Positions 52,682 to 61,866 of a stretch of DNA of 64,000 nucleotides are shown in pieces. The first letter of the stretch is position 1. Every line of letters starts with the position of its first letter. Source of the stretch: JAGWRI01 sp963728785. Lineage in GTDB: Bacteria; Gemmatimonadota; Gemmatimonadetes; Gemmatimonadales; Gemmatimonadaceae. Both the position numbers and the translations under genes were made by a program. The notes below the pieces were generated by a model. The model ran no database searches. It saw only the letters and a program-made list of their open reading frames with translations, and was not told the DNA's origin. The stretch lies in contig CAVSKV010000004.1 of the NCBI GenBank assembly GCA_963728785.1, positions 186,001 to 250,000 on the forward strand. Reading direction: 5' to 3'.

Positions 52682-53131
52682 ATGACCGACGCCTCAGTCA
52701 CGATCGGGATCGACGAGCGCCCCGAGCCCGCCGACCAGCAGGTGGTGAACGACGGCCTCCGCGCCTTCAACGTGGCCGTGATCGGCGATCCCCACGAGCA
52801 GCCGGTGTCGTGCTTCGTGCGCGATGCCGGAGGCCGCGTGGTGGGCGGCTTGCTGGGCCGCGTCAAATGGCGATGGCTGTACGTGGCCAAGCTCTGGCTG
52901 CCCGACGCGCTGCGCGGGCAGGGGATTGGCCGCCGCATGATGGACGAGATCGAGTGCTATGCCTGGGCGCACGACTGCCTGGGCGTGTACCTCGATACGT
53001 TCGAGTACCAGGCGCTGCCGTTCTACCAGAAGCTGGGCTACGACCTGTACGGCACGCTCGACGGGTATCCGCCCGGCTACCGCCAGTTCTACTTGCGCAA
53101 GGTGAGGCCAACCGGCAGCATTTCAGAATGA
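52682..53131 (+). CDS. GNAT-family N-acetyltransferase
   Basis: A 149-residue acetyltransferase. The acetyl-CoA binding motif A is LWLPDALRGQGIGRRMMDEI (R/Q-x-x-G-x-G/A), followed by GVYLDTFEYQALPFYQKLGY (motif B). Substrate unknown. Its stop overlaps the M20 peptidase ATG (ATGA), so the two are translationally coupled. Confidence 0.88.
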   Translation: MTDASVTIGIDERPEPADQQVVNDGLRAFNVAVIGDPHEQPVSCFVRDAGGRVVGGLLGRVKWRWLYVAKLWLPDALRGQGIGRRMMDEIECYAWAHDCLGVYLDTFEYQALPFYQKLGYDLYGTLDGYPPGYRQFYLRKVRPTGSISE

Positions 53132-54567
53132 CCAATTCCGATCGTCCCATCGCCCCCGCGCGCCGTGTGTCCACCCCACGGCGCGTCGTCATTGTCAGCC
53201 TGATCACGGTGCTCGCTGCGCTCCCCGCTCCCGCCCATGGCCAGCAGTCCGTGGACATGACGAAGCTCCAGGACGAAGCGGTGTCGCGCATCGAGCAGTA
53301 CATCAGAATCAACACAACGAATCCGCCGGGCAATGAAGACCAGACGATGAAGTTCTTCGCCCGGATATTCACCGCCGAGGGCATTCCGTTCGACAGCGCG
53401 TCGTCGGCACCCGGGCGGGGCAACGTCTGGGCGCGGCTCAAGGGCGGCTCCGAGCCCGCGCTGGTGCTGCTGAGCCACATGGACGTGGTGCCCGCTGACC
53501 CCAAGTACTGGAGCGTGGACCCATTCGCGGCCACGGTGAAGGACGGTTTCCTCTGGGGACGCGGCACGCTCGATACCAAGACGCTCGGCGTAGTGGAGCT
53601 TGAGGCATTTCTCACGCTGCACCGAAACCATGTGCCGCTCGACCGCGACGTCATCTTCATGGCCACGGCGGACGAAGAGGCGGGCGCGTCGTTCGGCGCC
53701 GGCTGGGTGATGACGCATCATCACGAAGCGTTCGCCGGCGCCGGGTTCGTGATCAACGAGGGTGGCGGCGGCGACGTGGACCAGGGGCGCGAGCGGTTCG
53801 GCATCGAAGTCACGCAGAAGGTGCCGTACTGGTTCAAGCTCACGGTGACGGGCACGCCCCGCCATGGCTCTGAACCGCCGGTGGCGTCGTCGGTGAACCG
53901 CCTCGTGCGGTCGCTGTACCGGTTGCAGACGTACCAGTTCGCGCCGCGCATCATCCCGGCGGTGGACGCCTACTTCAAGGGACTCGCCCCCAACGCCAGC
54001 CCCGAATGGAAGGACGCGTTTGCCGACATGGCGAAAACGGTTCAGGATCCCGACAAGCTGCTGCGGCTGCAGACCGAGATGCCGGAACTCGCTGCGCTCA
54101 CGCGCAATACCTGCTCGATCACCATCCTGCAGGGGAGCAACAAGATCAACGTGATCCCGCCAGAGGCGTCGGCCCAGTTGGACTGCCGCCTGCTGCCCGA
54201 TCAGGACGTGCCGGCGTTCAAGCAGGAGCTGCGCGACGCGCTCAACGATCCGGGGATCACGATCGAGCAGCTGCTGGGCTTCACGCCGGCCGTGTCGCCC
54301 ACCGACAATCTGCTGTACCGCACCATCGCGGACGTGACCCGGCAGCAGTATCCCAATGCGGCCATCGTACCCGCGGTATCCACGGGATTCACCGACAGCC
54401 ACTTCTTCCGCGATCGTGGCATCGCGTCGTACGGCTATGCACCGTTCCTGATCCCAGAAGCGGACGAGGCCGGCGTGCACGGGAACAACGAGCGGCTGTC
54501 CATCGCCAACATCCGCACGGGCACACAGATGATGTACGAGATCGTGACCAGAATGGTCTCGCAATAG
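53128..54567 (+). CDS. exported M20-family metallopeptidase
   Basis: A 479-residue di-zinc peptidase. A signal-like segment (VVIVSLITVLAALPAPAHGQ) precedes the enzyme. Zinc ligands and catalytic residues: LLSHMDVVPADP (His, Asp), WGRGTLDTKTLGV (bridging Asp), MATADEEAGASFG (catalytic Glu-Glu) and a final His in DEAGVHGNNER. A dimerisation domain lies between (about residues 220-360). It is the last gene before the fucose operon, 17 nt ahead of the fucosidase gene, so it could be cotranscribed with it. Confidence 0.9.
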   Translation: MTNSDRPIAPARRVSTPRRVVIVSLITVLAALPAPAHGQQSVDMTKLQDEAVSRIEQYIRINTTNPPGNEDQTMKFFARIFTAEGIPFDSASSAPGRGNVWARLKGGSEPALVLLSHMDVVPADPKYWSVDPFAATVKDGFLWGRGTLDTKTLGVVELEAFLTLHRNHVPLDRDVIFMATADEEAGASFGAGWVMTHHHEAFAGAGFVINEGGGGDVDQGRERFGIEVTQKVPYWFKLTVTGTPRHGSEPPVASSVNRLVRSLYRLQTYQFAPRIIPAVDAYFKGLAPNASPEWKDAFADMAKTVQDPDKLLRLQTEMPELAALTRNTCSITILQGSNKINVIPPEASAQLDCRLLPDQDVPAFKQELRDALNDPGITIEQLLGFTPAVSPTDNLLYRTIADVTRQQYPNAAIVPAVSTGFTDSHFFRDRGIASYGYAPFLIPEADEAGVHGNNERLSIANIRTGTQMMYEIVTRMVSQ

Positions 54568-54584
54568 GCGGGGAGGAGTGCACC

Positions 54585-55955
54585 ATGAGACGTCGAACTT
54601 TTCTCGCAGCCGGCGCGTACGGACTGGGCGCGTTCACCCTCGATCCCTACCGCAACCTGGTCGGCCCGGCCGGACGTGGACCCTGGGCGACGAGCGTCTT
54701 TGACCCGGCCGCCGAGCGCATGGCGTGGTGGCGGGAGGCGCGGTTCGGGCTGTTCCTGCACTGGGGGCTTTACTCGATCCTCGCCGGCGAATGGATGGGC
54801 CGCACGGATTACGCGGAGTGGATCCGCAACAACGCGCACATCCCGCTGGACGAGTACGATCGCCTGGTGCCGCGGTTCAATCCCGTGAAGTTCGACGCCG
54901 ACGCCTGGGTGGGGATGGCGAAGGACGCCGGGATGAGGTACGTGACGCTCACCACCAAGCATCACGACGGCTTCTGCCTGTTCGACAACAAGTTGACCGA
55001 CTTCTGCATCCGCTCGACGCCGTTCAAGCGCGACATCTGTGCCGAGATGGTGGCGGCATGTGCGCGCGCGGGGCTTCATCAGTGCTGGTACCACTCGATC
55101 ATGGACTGGCACCACCCCGACTGTCTGCCGCGGCGCGACTGGGAGGCCGAGACACGCCTGGTGGACGGCGCGCACTACGCGAACTACGTGCGCTACCTGC
55201 AGGGGTCGGTGGAGCAGCTGCTCCGGAACTATGGCGACATCGGCGTGATGTGGTACGACGGCAACTGGGAGAGCACCTGGACGCACGAGATGGGGCGCGC
55301 GCTCTACGACTTGTGCCGGCAGATCCAGCCCGATGTGATCGTGAACAATCGCCTCGAGGGGTGGTCGCAGGCGCCGATCACCGATCACCTGGGGGACTTC
55401 AGCACGCCGGAGCAGACGGTGCCGGCCACGGGGCTGCCGGGCGTGGACTGGGAATCGTGCATCACGATGAACAGGAATTGGGGATACAACGCGCACGACC
55501 ACGACTTCAAGTCCACGCCACAGCTCATCGGACTGCTCGTCGAGACCGCGTCCAAGGGTGGAAACCTGCTGCTCAACGTGGGGCCGAAGGCGGACGGCAC
55601 CTTCCCCGAGGAGAGCGTGGAACGACTCGCCGGCATCGGGCGGTGGATGAAGGTGAACGGCGACGCGATCCACGGGACGACGGCGTCGCTATTCGCGGCG
55701 GCGCCGTTTCGCTCGACTACGAAGGGGAACCGGCTCCATCTGTTCGTCACCGACTGGCCCACCGGACCGCTGGCGTTGCCCGGCCTCAAGACCCAGCCGC
55801 GGGGTGTCACCCTGATGGCGGATTCCAGCCGGCATCCGGCGGTGGTATCCGACGCGACGGGCACCCTGAGCCTCACGTCGCTCGGGCCGGCGCCCGACCC
55901 GGTGTGCTCGGTGATCGTGCTCGACTTCGATCAGGTGCCGGAGGTAGGCGCGTAG
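54585..55955 (+). CDS. alpha-L-fucosidase (GH29), exported
   Basis: Releases L-fucose from glycans outside the cytoplasm. 456 aa. The N-terminus MRRRTFLAAGAYGLGAFTLD is Tat-like (RRRTF). GH29 signatures: WWREARFGLFLHWGLYSIL, YVTLTTKHHDGFCLF, CWYHSIMDWHHPD, VMWYDGNWE (the Asp of WYDG is the expected nucleophile) and GGNLLLNVGPKADGTFP. GGGAGGAG lies before the ATG at 54585. It heads the L-fucose operon; its product is the substrate imported by the permease at 60552-61844. Confidence 0.92.
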   Translation: MRRRTFLAAGAYGLGAFTLDPYRNLVGPAGRGPWATSVFDPAAERMAWWREARFGLFLHWGLYSILAGEWMGRTDYAEWIRNNAHIPLDEYDRLVPRFNPVKFDADAWVGMAKDAGMRYVTLTTKHHDGFCLFDNKLTDFCIRSTPFKRDICAEMVAACARAGLHQCWYHSIMDWHHPDCLPRRDWEAETRLVDGAHYANYVRYLQGSVEQLLRNYGDIGVMWYDGNWESTWTHEMGRALYDLCRQIQPDVIVNNRLEGWSQAPITDHLGDFSTPEQTVPATGLPGVDWESCITMNRNWGYNAHDHDFKSTPQLIGLLVETASKGGNLLLNVGPKADGTFPEESVERLAGIGRWMKVNGDAIHGTTASLFAAAPFRSTTKGNRLHLFVTDWPTGPLALPGLKTQPRGVTLMADSSRHPAVVSDATGTLSLTSLGPAPDPVCSVIVLDFDQVPEVGA

Positions 55956-55962
55956 GCGCTGC

Positions 55963-57273
55963 ATGCCGACGACGATCAGGCGAGTCGAGGCTCTCGACGT
56001 CCGATTCCCGACCTCCGCCGGCAGGCACGGGTCCGACGCCATGCACACGGATCCCGACTACTCCGCCGCCTATGTAATTCTCCACACCGACCGCGCCGAC
56101 GGCGTGGCCGGACACGGGCTCACCTTCACCCTGGGGCGTGGCAACGAACTGTGCGTGGCCGGCATCCAGGCGCTGGCGCCGCTGGTTGCCGGCCGCACGA
56201 TGGAAGAAATCCGCTCCGACATGGCCGGCTTCTGGCGCCGGCTCACGAGCGATTCGCAGCTCCGGTGGGTGGGCCCCGAGAAGGGCGTGATCCACCTGGC
56301 GACGGCGGCCGTGGTCAATGCTGTGTGGGACCTGTGGGCCAAGCTGGAGGGCAAGCCACTGTGGAAGCTCCTCGCCGATATGTCTCCCGAAGAGTTGGTG
56401 GCGTGCATCGACTTCCGCTACATCGAGGACGCGCTCACACCGGCGGGTGCGCTGGCGATGCTGCGGGAGCGCGCAGCGGGGAGGGCGGCTCGTGAGGCCG
56501 AGATGTTGCGGGACGGGTACCCCGCGTACACCACGTCGGCCGGTTGGCTCGGCTATTCCGACGACGAGATCCGGCGGCTGTGCCGAGAGGGCATGGCGGC
56601 CGGGTGGACGCACTTCAAGATCAAGGTGGGCGCCGACCTTGCCGACGACGTCCGCCGGGCCGCCCTCGTGCGCCGTGAGATCGGGCCGGAGCGCCGGCTG
56701 ATGCTCGACGCCAATCAGCGCTGGGGCGTGGAGGAGGCCATCGCGTGGACCCGCGAGCTGGCGCGCTTCGATCCCTGGTGGGTCGAGGAGCCCACGAGCC
56801 CCGACGACGTGCTGGGCCACGCGGCCATCGCCAGAGCCGTCGCTCCCATCGGCGTGGCCACGGGCGAGCAGTGTCAGAACCGCGTGGTCTTCAAGCAGCT
56901 CATGCAGGCCGGCGGCTTGCGCTTCTGCCAGGTGGACGCGTGCCGGCTGGGCGGGGTCAATGAGGTCCTCGCAGTGTTGCTCATAGCAGCGCGCTTCGGC
57001 GTTCCGGTCTGCCCGCACGCCGGGGGCGTGGGGCTGTGCGAATACGTGCAGCACCTCGCGATCTTCGACTACGTGGCCGTGAGCGCCTCGCTGGAAGACC
57101 GCATCGTGGAGTACGTGGACCACCTCCACGAGCACTTCGTGGATCCGGTGGTGATCCGCGACGGCCGCTACCGGGCGCCGTCGGCGCCGGGCTACAGCAT
57201 CACCATGAAACCCGAGTCGCTCCGGACATATGCGTTTCCAGATGGAGCGGCCTGGCAGGAGGATCCGCGATGA
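55963..57273 (+). CDS. L-fuconate dehydratase (enolase superfamily)
   Basis: Dehydrates L-fuconate to 2-keto-3-deoxy-L-fuconate. 436 aa. Enolase-superfamily catalytic residues: Lys-x-Lys in HFKIKVGAD, metal ligands in LMLDANQRW, WVEEPTSPDD and GVATGEQCQN, and the distal His in CPHAGGVGLCEYVQHL. The subgroup-specific sequences RRLTSDSQLRWVGPEKGVIH and ACIDFRYIEDALTP fit FucD. It starts 7 nt after the fucosidase stop and overlaps the next gene by ATGA. Confidence 0.94.
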   Translation: MPTTIRRVEALDVRFPTSAGRHGSDAMHTDPDYSAAYVILHTDRADGVAGHGLTFTLGRGNELCVAGIQALAPLVAGRTMEEIRSDMAGFWRRLTSDSQLRWVGPEKGVIHLATAAVVNAVWDLWAKLEGKPLWKLLADMSPEELVACIDFRYIEDALTPAGALAMLRERAAGRAAREAEMLRDGYPAYTTSAGWLGYSDDEIRRLCREGMAAGWTHFKIKVGADLADDVRRAALVRREIGPERRLMLDANQRWGVEEAIAWTRELARFDPWWVEEPTSPDDVLGHAAIARAVAPIGVATGEQCQNRVVFKQLMQAGGLRFCQVDACRLGGVNEVLAVLLIAARFGVPVCPHAGGVGLCEYVQHLAIFDYVAVSASLEDRIVEYVDHLHEHFVDPVVIRDGRYRAPSAPGYSITMKPESLRTYAFPDGAAWQEDPR

Positions 57274-58055
57274 GCGCTCAGCCGTTCGATCTCACGGGCA
57301 GGAACGCAGCGGTCACCGGCGCCGGAAGCGGCATCGGCCGAGCGATCGCCGAGCGGTTCGCGGCGCGCGGGGCCCGCGTCCACGTGCTCGATGTGAACCT
57401 CGGCGCGGCGGCGGAGGTTGTGCAGGGCATCGTCGCGAGCGGCGGTGCGGCGTCGGCGCTCAAGTGCGACGTCTCCGACCAGGGCGACGTCGACCGCTGC
57501 TTCGACGAGCTGCTCGCCGCGGGGCCGCTCGACATCCTCGTCAACAACGCCGGCGTGTCGCACATCGGCACCGTGGAGAGCACCACCGAGGACGACCTGG
57601 ACCGCCTGTACCGCGTGAACGTGAAGGGCGTCTACCACTGCACCCACGCCGTGATCGCGGCGATGAAGGAGCGGGGCCGCGGTGTGATCCTCAACATGGC
57701 GTCGATCGCCGGCAGCGCCGGGCTCGCCGACCGCTTCGCCTATTCTATGACCAAGGGCGCGGTGCTGGCCATGACCTACTCCGTCGCCCGAGACTACGCC
57801 CAGCACGGGGTGCGCTGCGTGTCGATCTCGCCAGCGCGTGTCCACACACCGTTCGTGGACGGCTACCTGAAGCGCACTTACCCCGGCCGCGAGAAAGAGA
57901 TGTTCGCCAAGCTCTCGGCCACGCAGCCCATTGGCCGGATGGGGGAGCCGCACGAGGTGGCCGACCTCGCGCTCTTCCTCTGCAGCGACGAAGCGGGGTT
58001 TGCTACCGGCACCGACTATCCGCTCGACGGCGGATTCCTGCGGCTTCACGGGTGA
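57270..58055 (+). CDS. SDR oxidoreductase, probable 2-keto-3-deoxy-L-fuconate dehydrogenase
   Basis: A classical short-chain dehydrogenase, 261 aa. NAD-binding TGAGSGIGRAIAERF, NNAGV, and the catalytic Ser in NMASIAGSAG with Tyr and Lys in YSMTKGAV. In the non-phosphorylating fucose route it should oxidise 2-keto-3-deoxy-L-fuconate to 2,4-diketo-3-deoxy-L-fuconate. Its place directly between the dehydratase and the FAH-family hydrolase supports this. The other SDR in the operon is better matched to fucose dehydrogenase. Confidence 0.85.
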   Translation: MSAQPFDLTGRNAAVTGAGSGIGRAIAERFAARGARVHVLDVNLGAAAEVVQGIVASGGAASALKCDVSDQGDVDRCFDELLAAGPLDILVNNAGVSHIGTVESTTEDDLDRLYRVNVKGVYHCTHAVIAAMKERGRGVILNMASIAGSAGLADRFAYSMTKGAVLAMTYSVARDYAQHGVRCVSISPARVHTPFVDGYLKRTYPGREKEMFAKLSATQPIGRMGEPHEVADLALFLCSDEAGFATGTDYPLDGGFLRLHG

Positions 58056-58065
58056 GGGCCTTCAT

Positions 58066-58920
58066 ATGAAGCTGATTCGGTTCGGCGAAGCGGGGCACGA
58101 GCGCCCGGGCGTGCTCACTGCCGACGGCCGGCGACTGGACGCGAGCGCGTTCGGCGAGGACTGGAACGAAGACTTCTTTGCGTCGGACGGTGTGGCGCGC
58201 CTCCGCACGTGGCTGAGCGCGCACCGGGACAGCTGCCCCGTGGTGGGCGGCGACGTTCGCCTGGGGCCGTGCGTGGCGCGGCCGTCCAAGATCGTCTGCA
58301 TCGGGCTCAATTACTCCGACCACGCGCGGGAAACTGGCGCCACGCCTCCCTCGGAGCCGGTGATCTTCTTCAAGTCCACCACGTCGCTGTGCGGCCCGTT
58401 CGACGATCTCGTGATTCCGCCGGGGTCCACGAAGACCGACTGGGAGGTGGAGCTCGGGGTGGTGATCGTCCGGCGCGCGAGCCGCGTGAGCGAAGCCGAT
58501 GCATTCGAGTACGTGGCCGGGTACGCGCTCCACAACGACGTGAGCGAGCGGCACTGGCAGATGGAGCGCGGCGGGCAGTGGGTGAAGGGAAAGAGCTTCG
58601 ACACCTTCGCGCCGATCGGACCGTTCATGGCCACGCGCGACGAGATACCGGATCCGCAGGCGCTGAAGCTCTGGCTCACGCTGAACGGCGAGCGCGTGCA
58701 GAACGGGACCACCGCCAACATGATCTTCGGCGTGGCCACGCTGGTGTCCTACGTGAGCCAGTGCATGACGCTGCTGCCCGGCGACGTGATCTCCACCGGC
58801 ACGCCGGCGGGGGTGGGGCTGGGCATGAAGCCGCCGCGCTACCTGGCCCCGGGCGACGTGGTGGAGCTGGGAGTCGAGGGTCTGGGATCGTCGCGGCAGC
58901 GCGCGGTGTCGGCGGAGTGA
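58066..58920 (+). CDS. FAH-family hydrolase, probable 2,4-diketo-3-deoxy-L-fuconate hydrolase
   Basis: A fumarylacetoacetase-fold hydrolase, 284 aa. Signatures: SKIVCIGLNYSDHARETG, PVIFFKSTTSLCGPFDD, metal-ligand segment TDWEVELGVVI, GYALHNDVSERHWQ and GDVISTGTPAGVGLGM. It would cleave the diketo acid to pyruvate and L-lactate, the last step of the route. Its stop overlaps the GTG of the lactonase gene. Confidence 0.87.
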   Translation: MKLIRFGEAGHERPGVLTADGRRLDASAFGEDWNEDFFASDGVARLRTWLSAHRDSCPVVGGDVRLGPCVARPSKIVCIGLNYSDHARETGATPPSEPVIFFKSTTSLCGPFDDLVIPPGSTKTDWEVELGVVIVRRASRVSEADAFEYVAGYALHNDVSERHWQMERGGQWVKGKSFDTFAPIGPFMATRDEIPDPQALKLWLTLNGERVQNGTTANMIFGVATLVSYVSQCMTLLPGDVISTGTPAGVGLGMKPPRYLAPGDVVELGVEGLGSSRQRAVSAE

Positions 58921-59777
58921 CGCGCCTGGACGCGCACCAGCACTTCTGGCACTACGATCCGGTGCGAGATGCGTGGATCACGCCTGACATGGCGGTCATC
59001 CGCCGCGACTTCCTGCCCGGCGATCTGGCGCCGGTGCTGACGGCCAATGGCTTCGACGGGTGCGTGGCAGTGCAGGCCGATCAATCGGAACAGGAAACGC
59101 GGTTCCTGCTCGATCTCGCCCACTCCAACGACTTCATCCGCGGTGTGGTGGGATGGGTGGACCTGCGCGCTCCCGACCTCGACGACACGCTCGGCGGCCT
59201 CTCGGCAGCCGATGCGCTGTGCGGCGTGCGGCACATCGCGCAGACGGAGCCCGACGACTTTCTCACCCGCGACGACGTGGTGCGCGGCATCGGACATCTG
59301 CATCGGTTCGGACTGACCTTCGACGTCCTGGTGTACGAGCGCCAACTCGCGGCGGCCATCGCCCTCGCCGACCGTCTGCCGGAGCAGCCGTTCGTGCTGG
59401 ATCACCTGGGCAAGCCGCGCATCGGCGACGGCGTGCTCGAGCCGTGGGCCACGCATTTGCGGGAGTTGGCGCGACGCCGCAACGTCTGTTGCAAAGTGTC
59501 GGGGCTGGTGACCGAGGCCGACTGGACGCACTGGCACGCGGCCGATCTGCGGCCGTATCTGGATGTGGCGTTCGATGCGTTCGGCGTGGATCGCCTCATG
59601 TTCGGCTCCGACTGGCCGGTGTGCCTCGTGGCTGGCGGATACGGGCAGATGCTGGGGCTGGTGCGGGAATACGCGGGCGCGCTCTCGAGCGACGAGCGGA
59701 GCGCGCTGTTCGGCGGCACCGCCACGCGCTTCTACGGACTCGACGAGAATGGAGGACGGCGTGGACCTCGGGCTTAA
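58917..59777 (+). CDS. amidohydrolase, probable L-fuconolactonase
   Basis: A 286-residue COG3618-type metal-dependent hydrolase. Metal-binding His in RLDAHQHFWHYDP, later His in VLDHLGKP and Asp in MFGSDWPVC. Members of this family open sugar lactones; the operon context points to L-fuconolactone, giving L-fuconate for the dehydratase. GTG start overlapping the previous stop (GTGA). Its 3' end overlaps the next gene by 29 nt. Confidence 0.88.
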   Translation: MTRLDAHQHFWHYDPVRDAWITPDMAVIRRDFLPGDLAPVLTANGFDGCVAVQADQSEQETRFLLDLAHSNDFIRGVVGWVDLRAPDLDDTLGGLSAADALCGVRHIAQTEPDDFLTRDDVVRGIGHLHRFGLTFDVLVYERQLAAAIALADRLPEQPFVLDHLGKPRIGDGVLEPWATHLRELARRRNVCCKVSGLVTEADWTHWHAADLRPYLDVAFDAFGVDRLMFGSDWPVCLVAGGYGQMLGLVREYAGALSSDERSALFGGTATRFYGLDENGGRRGPRA

Positions 59778-60543
59778 GGACAAGACGGTGATCGTTACCG
59801 GCGGTGCCAAGGGCATCGGTGAAGCGATCACGCGGGGACTCGCCCAGGAGGGTGCGCTGCCGGTGATCGTCGATCGCGATAGCCGCGCGGGCGAGACGCT
59901 ACGCGCCGAGCTCGAGCGTACGGGCGCACGTTGCACGTTTGTAGAAGCGGACCTTGTGCGCGAGGGCGCCTGCCGTCGCGCCGTGGACGAGGCGCTGGCC
60001 GCCGTGGGGCGCATCGACGCGCTGGTGAACAACGCGGGAGTGAACGACCGTGTGTCTCTGGAGAGTGGCACGGCCGAGGAGTTCGTGGCTTCACTGCGGC
60101 GGAACCTCGTCCACTATTTCGAGATGGCGCACCACGCGCTGCCGGCGCTCAAGCAGTCGCGCGGGGCCATCGTGAACGTCGCGTCGAAGGTGGCGGTGAC
60201 CGGCCAGGGGGGGACCTCGGGATACGCGGCGTCCAAGGGCGGCATTCTGGCGCTCACCCGCGAGTGGGCGGTGGATCTGCTCGGTGACGGCATCCGCGTG
60301 AACGCGGTCGTGCCCGCCGAGGTCATGACGCCGCTGTACCGGCAGTGGCTCGACAGCTTTCCGGACCCGGCGGAGAAATTGGAAGGGATCGTGCGCAGGA
60401 TCCCGCTGGGCCGGCGGATGACGGTGCCTGAGGAAATCGCGGCGATGGTGGTGTTCCTGCTCTCGCCGCGCGCTGGACACGTCACCGGGCAACACCTGTA
60501 CGTGGACGGCGGCTACGTCCACCTGGACCGGGCCATCACCTGA
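59749..60543 (+). CDS. SDR oxidoreductase, probable L-fucose dehydrogenase
   Basis: A 264-residue short-chain dehydrogenase: VTGGAKGIGEAITRGLAQEG, NNAGVNDRVSLESG, Ser in VNVASKVAVTGQGGTSG, Tyr and Lys in YAASKGG. The segments NAVVPAEVMTPLYRQWL and DGGYVHLDRA resemble, from memory, characterised bacterial L-fucose dehydrogenases of Burkholderia. It would oxidise L-fucose to the lactone. An ATG at 59749 and a GTG at 59761 are both possible starts. Confidence 0.85.
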   Translation: MEDGVDLGLKDKTVIVTGGAKGIGEAITRGLAQEGALPVIVDRDSRAGETLRAELERTGARCTFVEADLVREGACRRAVDEALAAVGRIDALVNNAGVNDRVSLESGTAEEFVASLRRNLVHYFEMAHHALPALKQSRGAIVNVASKVAVTGQGGTSGYAASKGGILALTREWAVDLLGDGIRVNAVVPAEVMTPLYRQWLDSFPDPAEKLEGIVRRIPLGRRMTVPEEIAAMVVFLLSPRAGHVTGQHLYVDGGYVHLDRAIT

Positions 60544-60551
60544 GAGGCGGC

Positions 60552-61844
60552 ATGAGCCATCGACCGGCGTTCACCGAACGGCGCTACGTCGTTCCCCTGG
60601 TGCTCGTCACCAGCCTGTTCCTGCTGTGGGCGCTGGGGGTGAACCTCAACGACATCCTCATTCCGCACCTCAAGAAGGCGTTCGGCCTCACTGACTTCCA
60701 GTCGTCGCTCATCCAGACGGCGTTCTTTGGCGGCTACTTCCTGATGGCGCTCCCGGCGGGGTGGTGGATGCGCCGCGTCGGATACCGGAGGGGGATCATC
60801 ACCGGGTTGCTCGTCTGCGCCACGGGGGCGTTTCTCTTCATCCCGGCGTCGTACATTCGGCTCTATCCCGTCTTTCTGTTGGCGCTATTCGTGATGGCGT
60901 GCGGCCAGTGCTTCCTCGAAGTGGGTGCGAATCCGTACGTGACCACGCTCGGTGCGCCCGAGACCGCGCCCTGGCGGCTCAACGCCGCGCAGTCCGCGAA
61001 TTCGGTGGGTGCGGTGATCACGCCGATCATCGGGGCGACGTTCATCCTGTCCGGCGCCGACGCGGCGAGCACGAACGTGGCGGGCATGGGCCCGCAACAA
61101 CTCGAGGCGTTCCGCGCCATGGAAGCGGGGATGGTGCGCGGGCCGTATCTGGTCATCGCCGCGATCTTCCTGTTCGTCGCGTTCCTGTTCTGGTGGGTTC
61201 AATTGCCCGAGGTGGCGGAGGAACCGTCGGATGAATCCGGGGGCGCGCTCCGGCACTCCGGCATTCTCGCCCATCGCCACCTGGTGCGCGGCGTGGTCGC
61301 GCAGTTCCTCTACGTGGGCGCTCAGGTCGGCGCGGCGAGTTTCGTCATCCGGTTCGTGGAGCACACCGTGCCCGGCACGCCCGACAGGGCCGCGGCGCGC
61401 TTCCTGATGTATCACCTCATCGGCTTCATGCTCGGACGCTTTCTCTCTGCGGGCGTGATGAAGTACGTGAAAGCTCCGCGGCTCTTGGCCGTGTTCGCGG
61501 TGGGTGGCGTGGCGGCGGCCGCCGGCGCGGTGGGCGGATCTGGCATGCTCGCGGTGTGGATGGTGGTGCTCCTGGGCTTCTTCAACTCGATGATGTTCCC
61601 GACCATCTTCGCGCTCAGTCTGGAGGGGCTCGGGGCCCACCGGAAGCTCGGCGCGTCGCTGCTCGTGATGTCCATCGTGGGCGGCGCGGTGCTCCCGGCG
61701 CTGATGGGCCTCGTGTCCGATCGGAGCACCATCCAGACCGCGTTCCTGATTCCCATCGCGTGCTACGCCTACGTGTTCTACTTCGCCGTGTTCGGCCACC
61801 GCATCGCGCCGGCCGAGATGGCGGCGCAGCCGTCTCCAGTCTGA
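60552..61844 (+). CDS. fucP: L-fucose:H+ symporter-type permease (MFS)
   Basis: A 430-residue major-facilitator transporter of the FucP group with about twelve hydrophobic helices. Recognisable are VTSLFLLWALGVNLNDILIP (FucP-like helix 1 with the Asn/Asp pair), LTDFQSSLIQTAFFGGYFLM, CGQCFLEVGANPYVTTLG and NAAQSANSVGAVITPIIG. In this operon its likely cargo is L-fucose. It starts 8 nt after the dehydrogenase gene. Confidence 0.92.
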   Translation: MSHRPAFTERRYVVPLVLVTSLFLLWALGVNLNDILIPHLKKAFGLTDFQSSLIQTAFFGGYFLMALPAGWWMRRVGYRRGIITGLLVCATGAFLFIPASYIRLYPVFLLALFVMACGQCFLEVGANPYVTTLGAPETAPWRLNAAQSANSVGAVITPIIGATFILSGADAASTNVAGMGPQQLEAFRAMEAGMVRGPYLVIAAIFLFVAFLFWWVQLPEVAEEPSDESGGALRHSGILAHRHLVRGVVAQFLYVGAQVGAASFVIRFVEHTVPGTPDRAAARFLMYHLIGFMLGRFLSAGVMKYVKAPRLLAVFAVGGVAAAAGAVGGSGMLAVWMVVLLGFFNSMMFPTIFALSLEGLGAHRKLGASLLVMSIVGGAVLPALMGLVSDRSTIQTAFLIPIACYAYVFYFAVFGHRIAPAEMAAQPSPV

Positions 61845-61866
61845 TTCCTTTGACGGAAAGCCTCCG

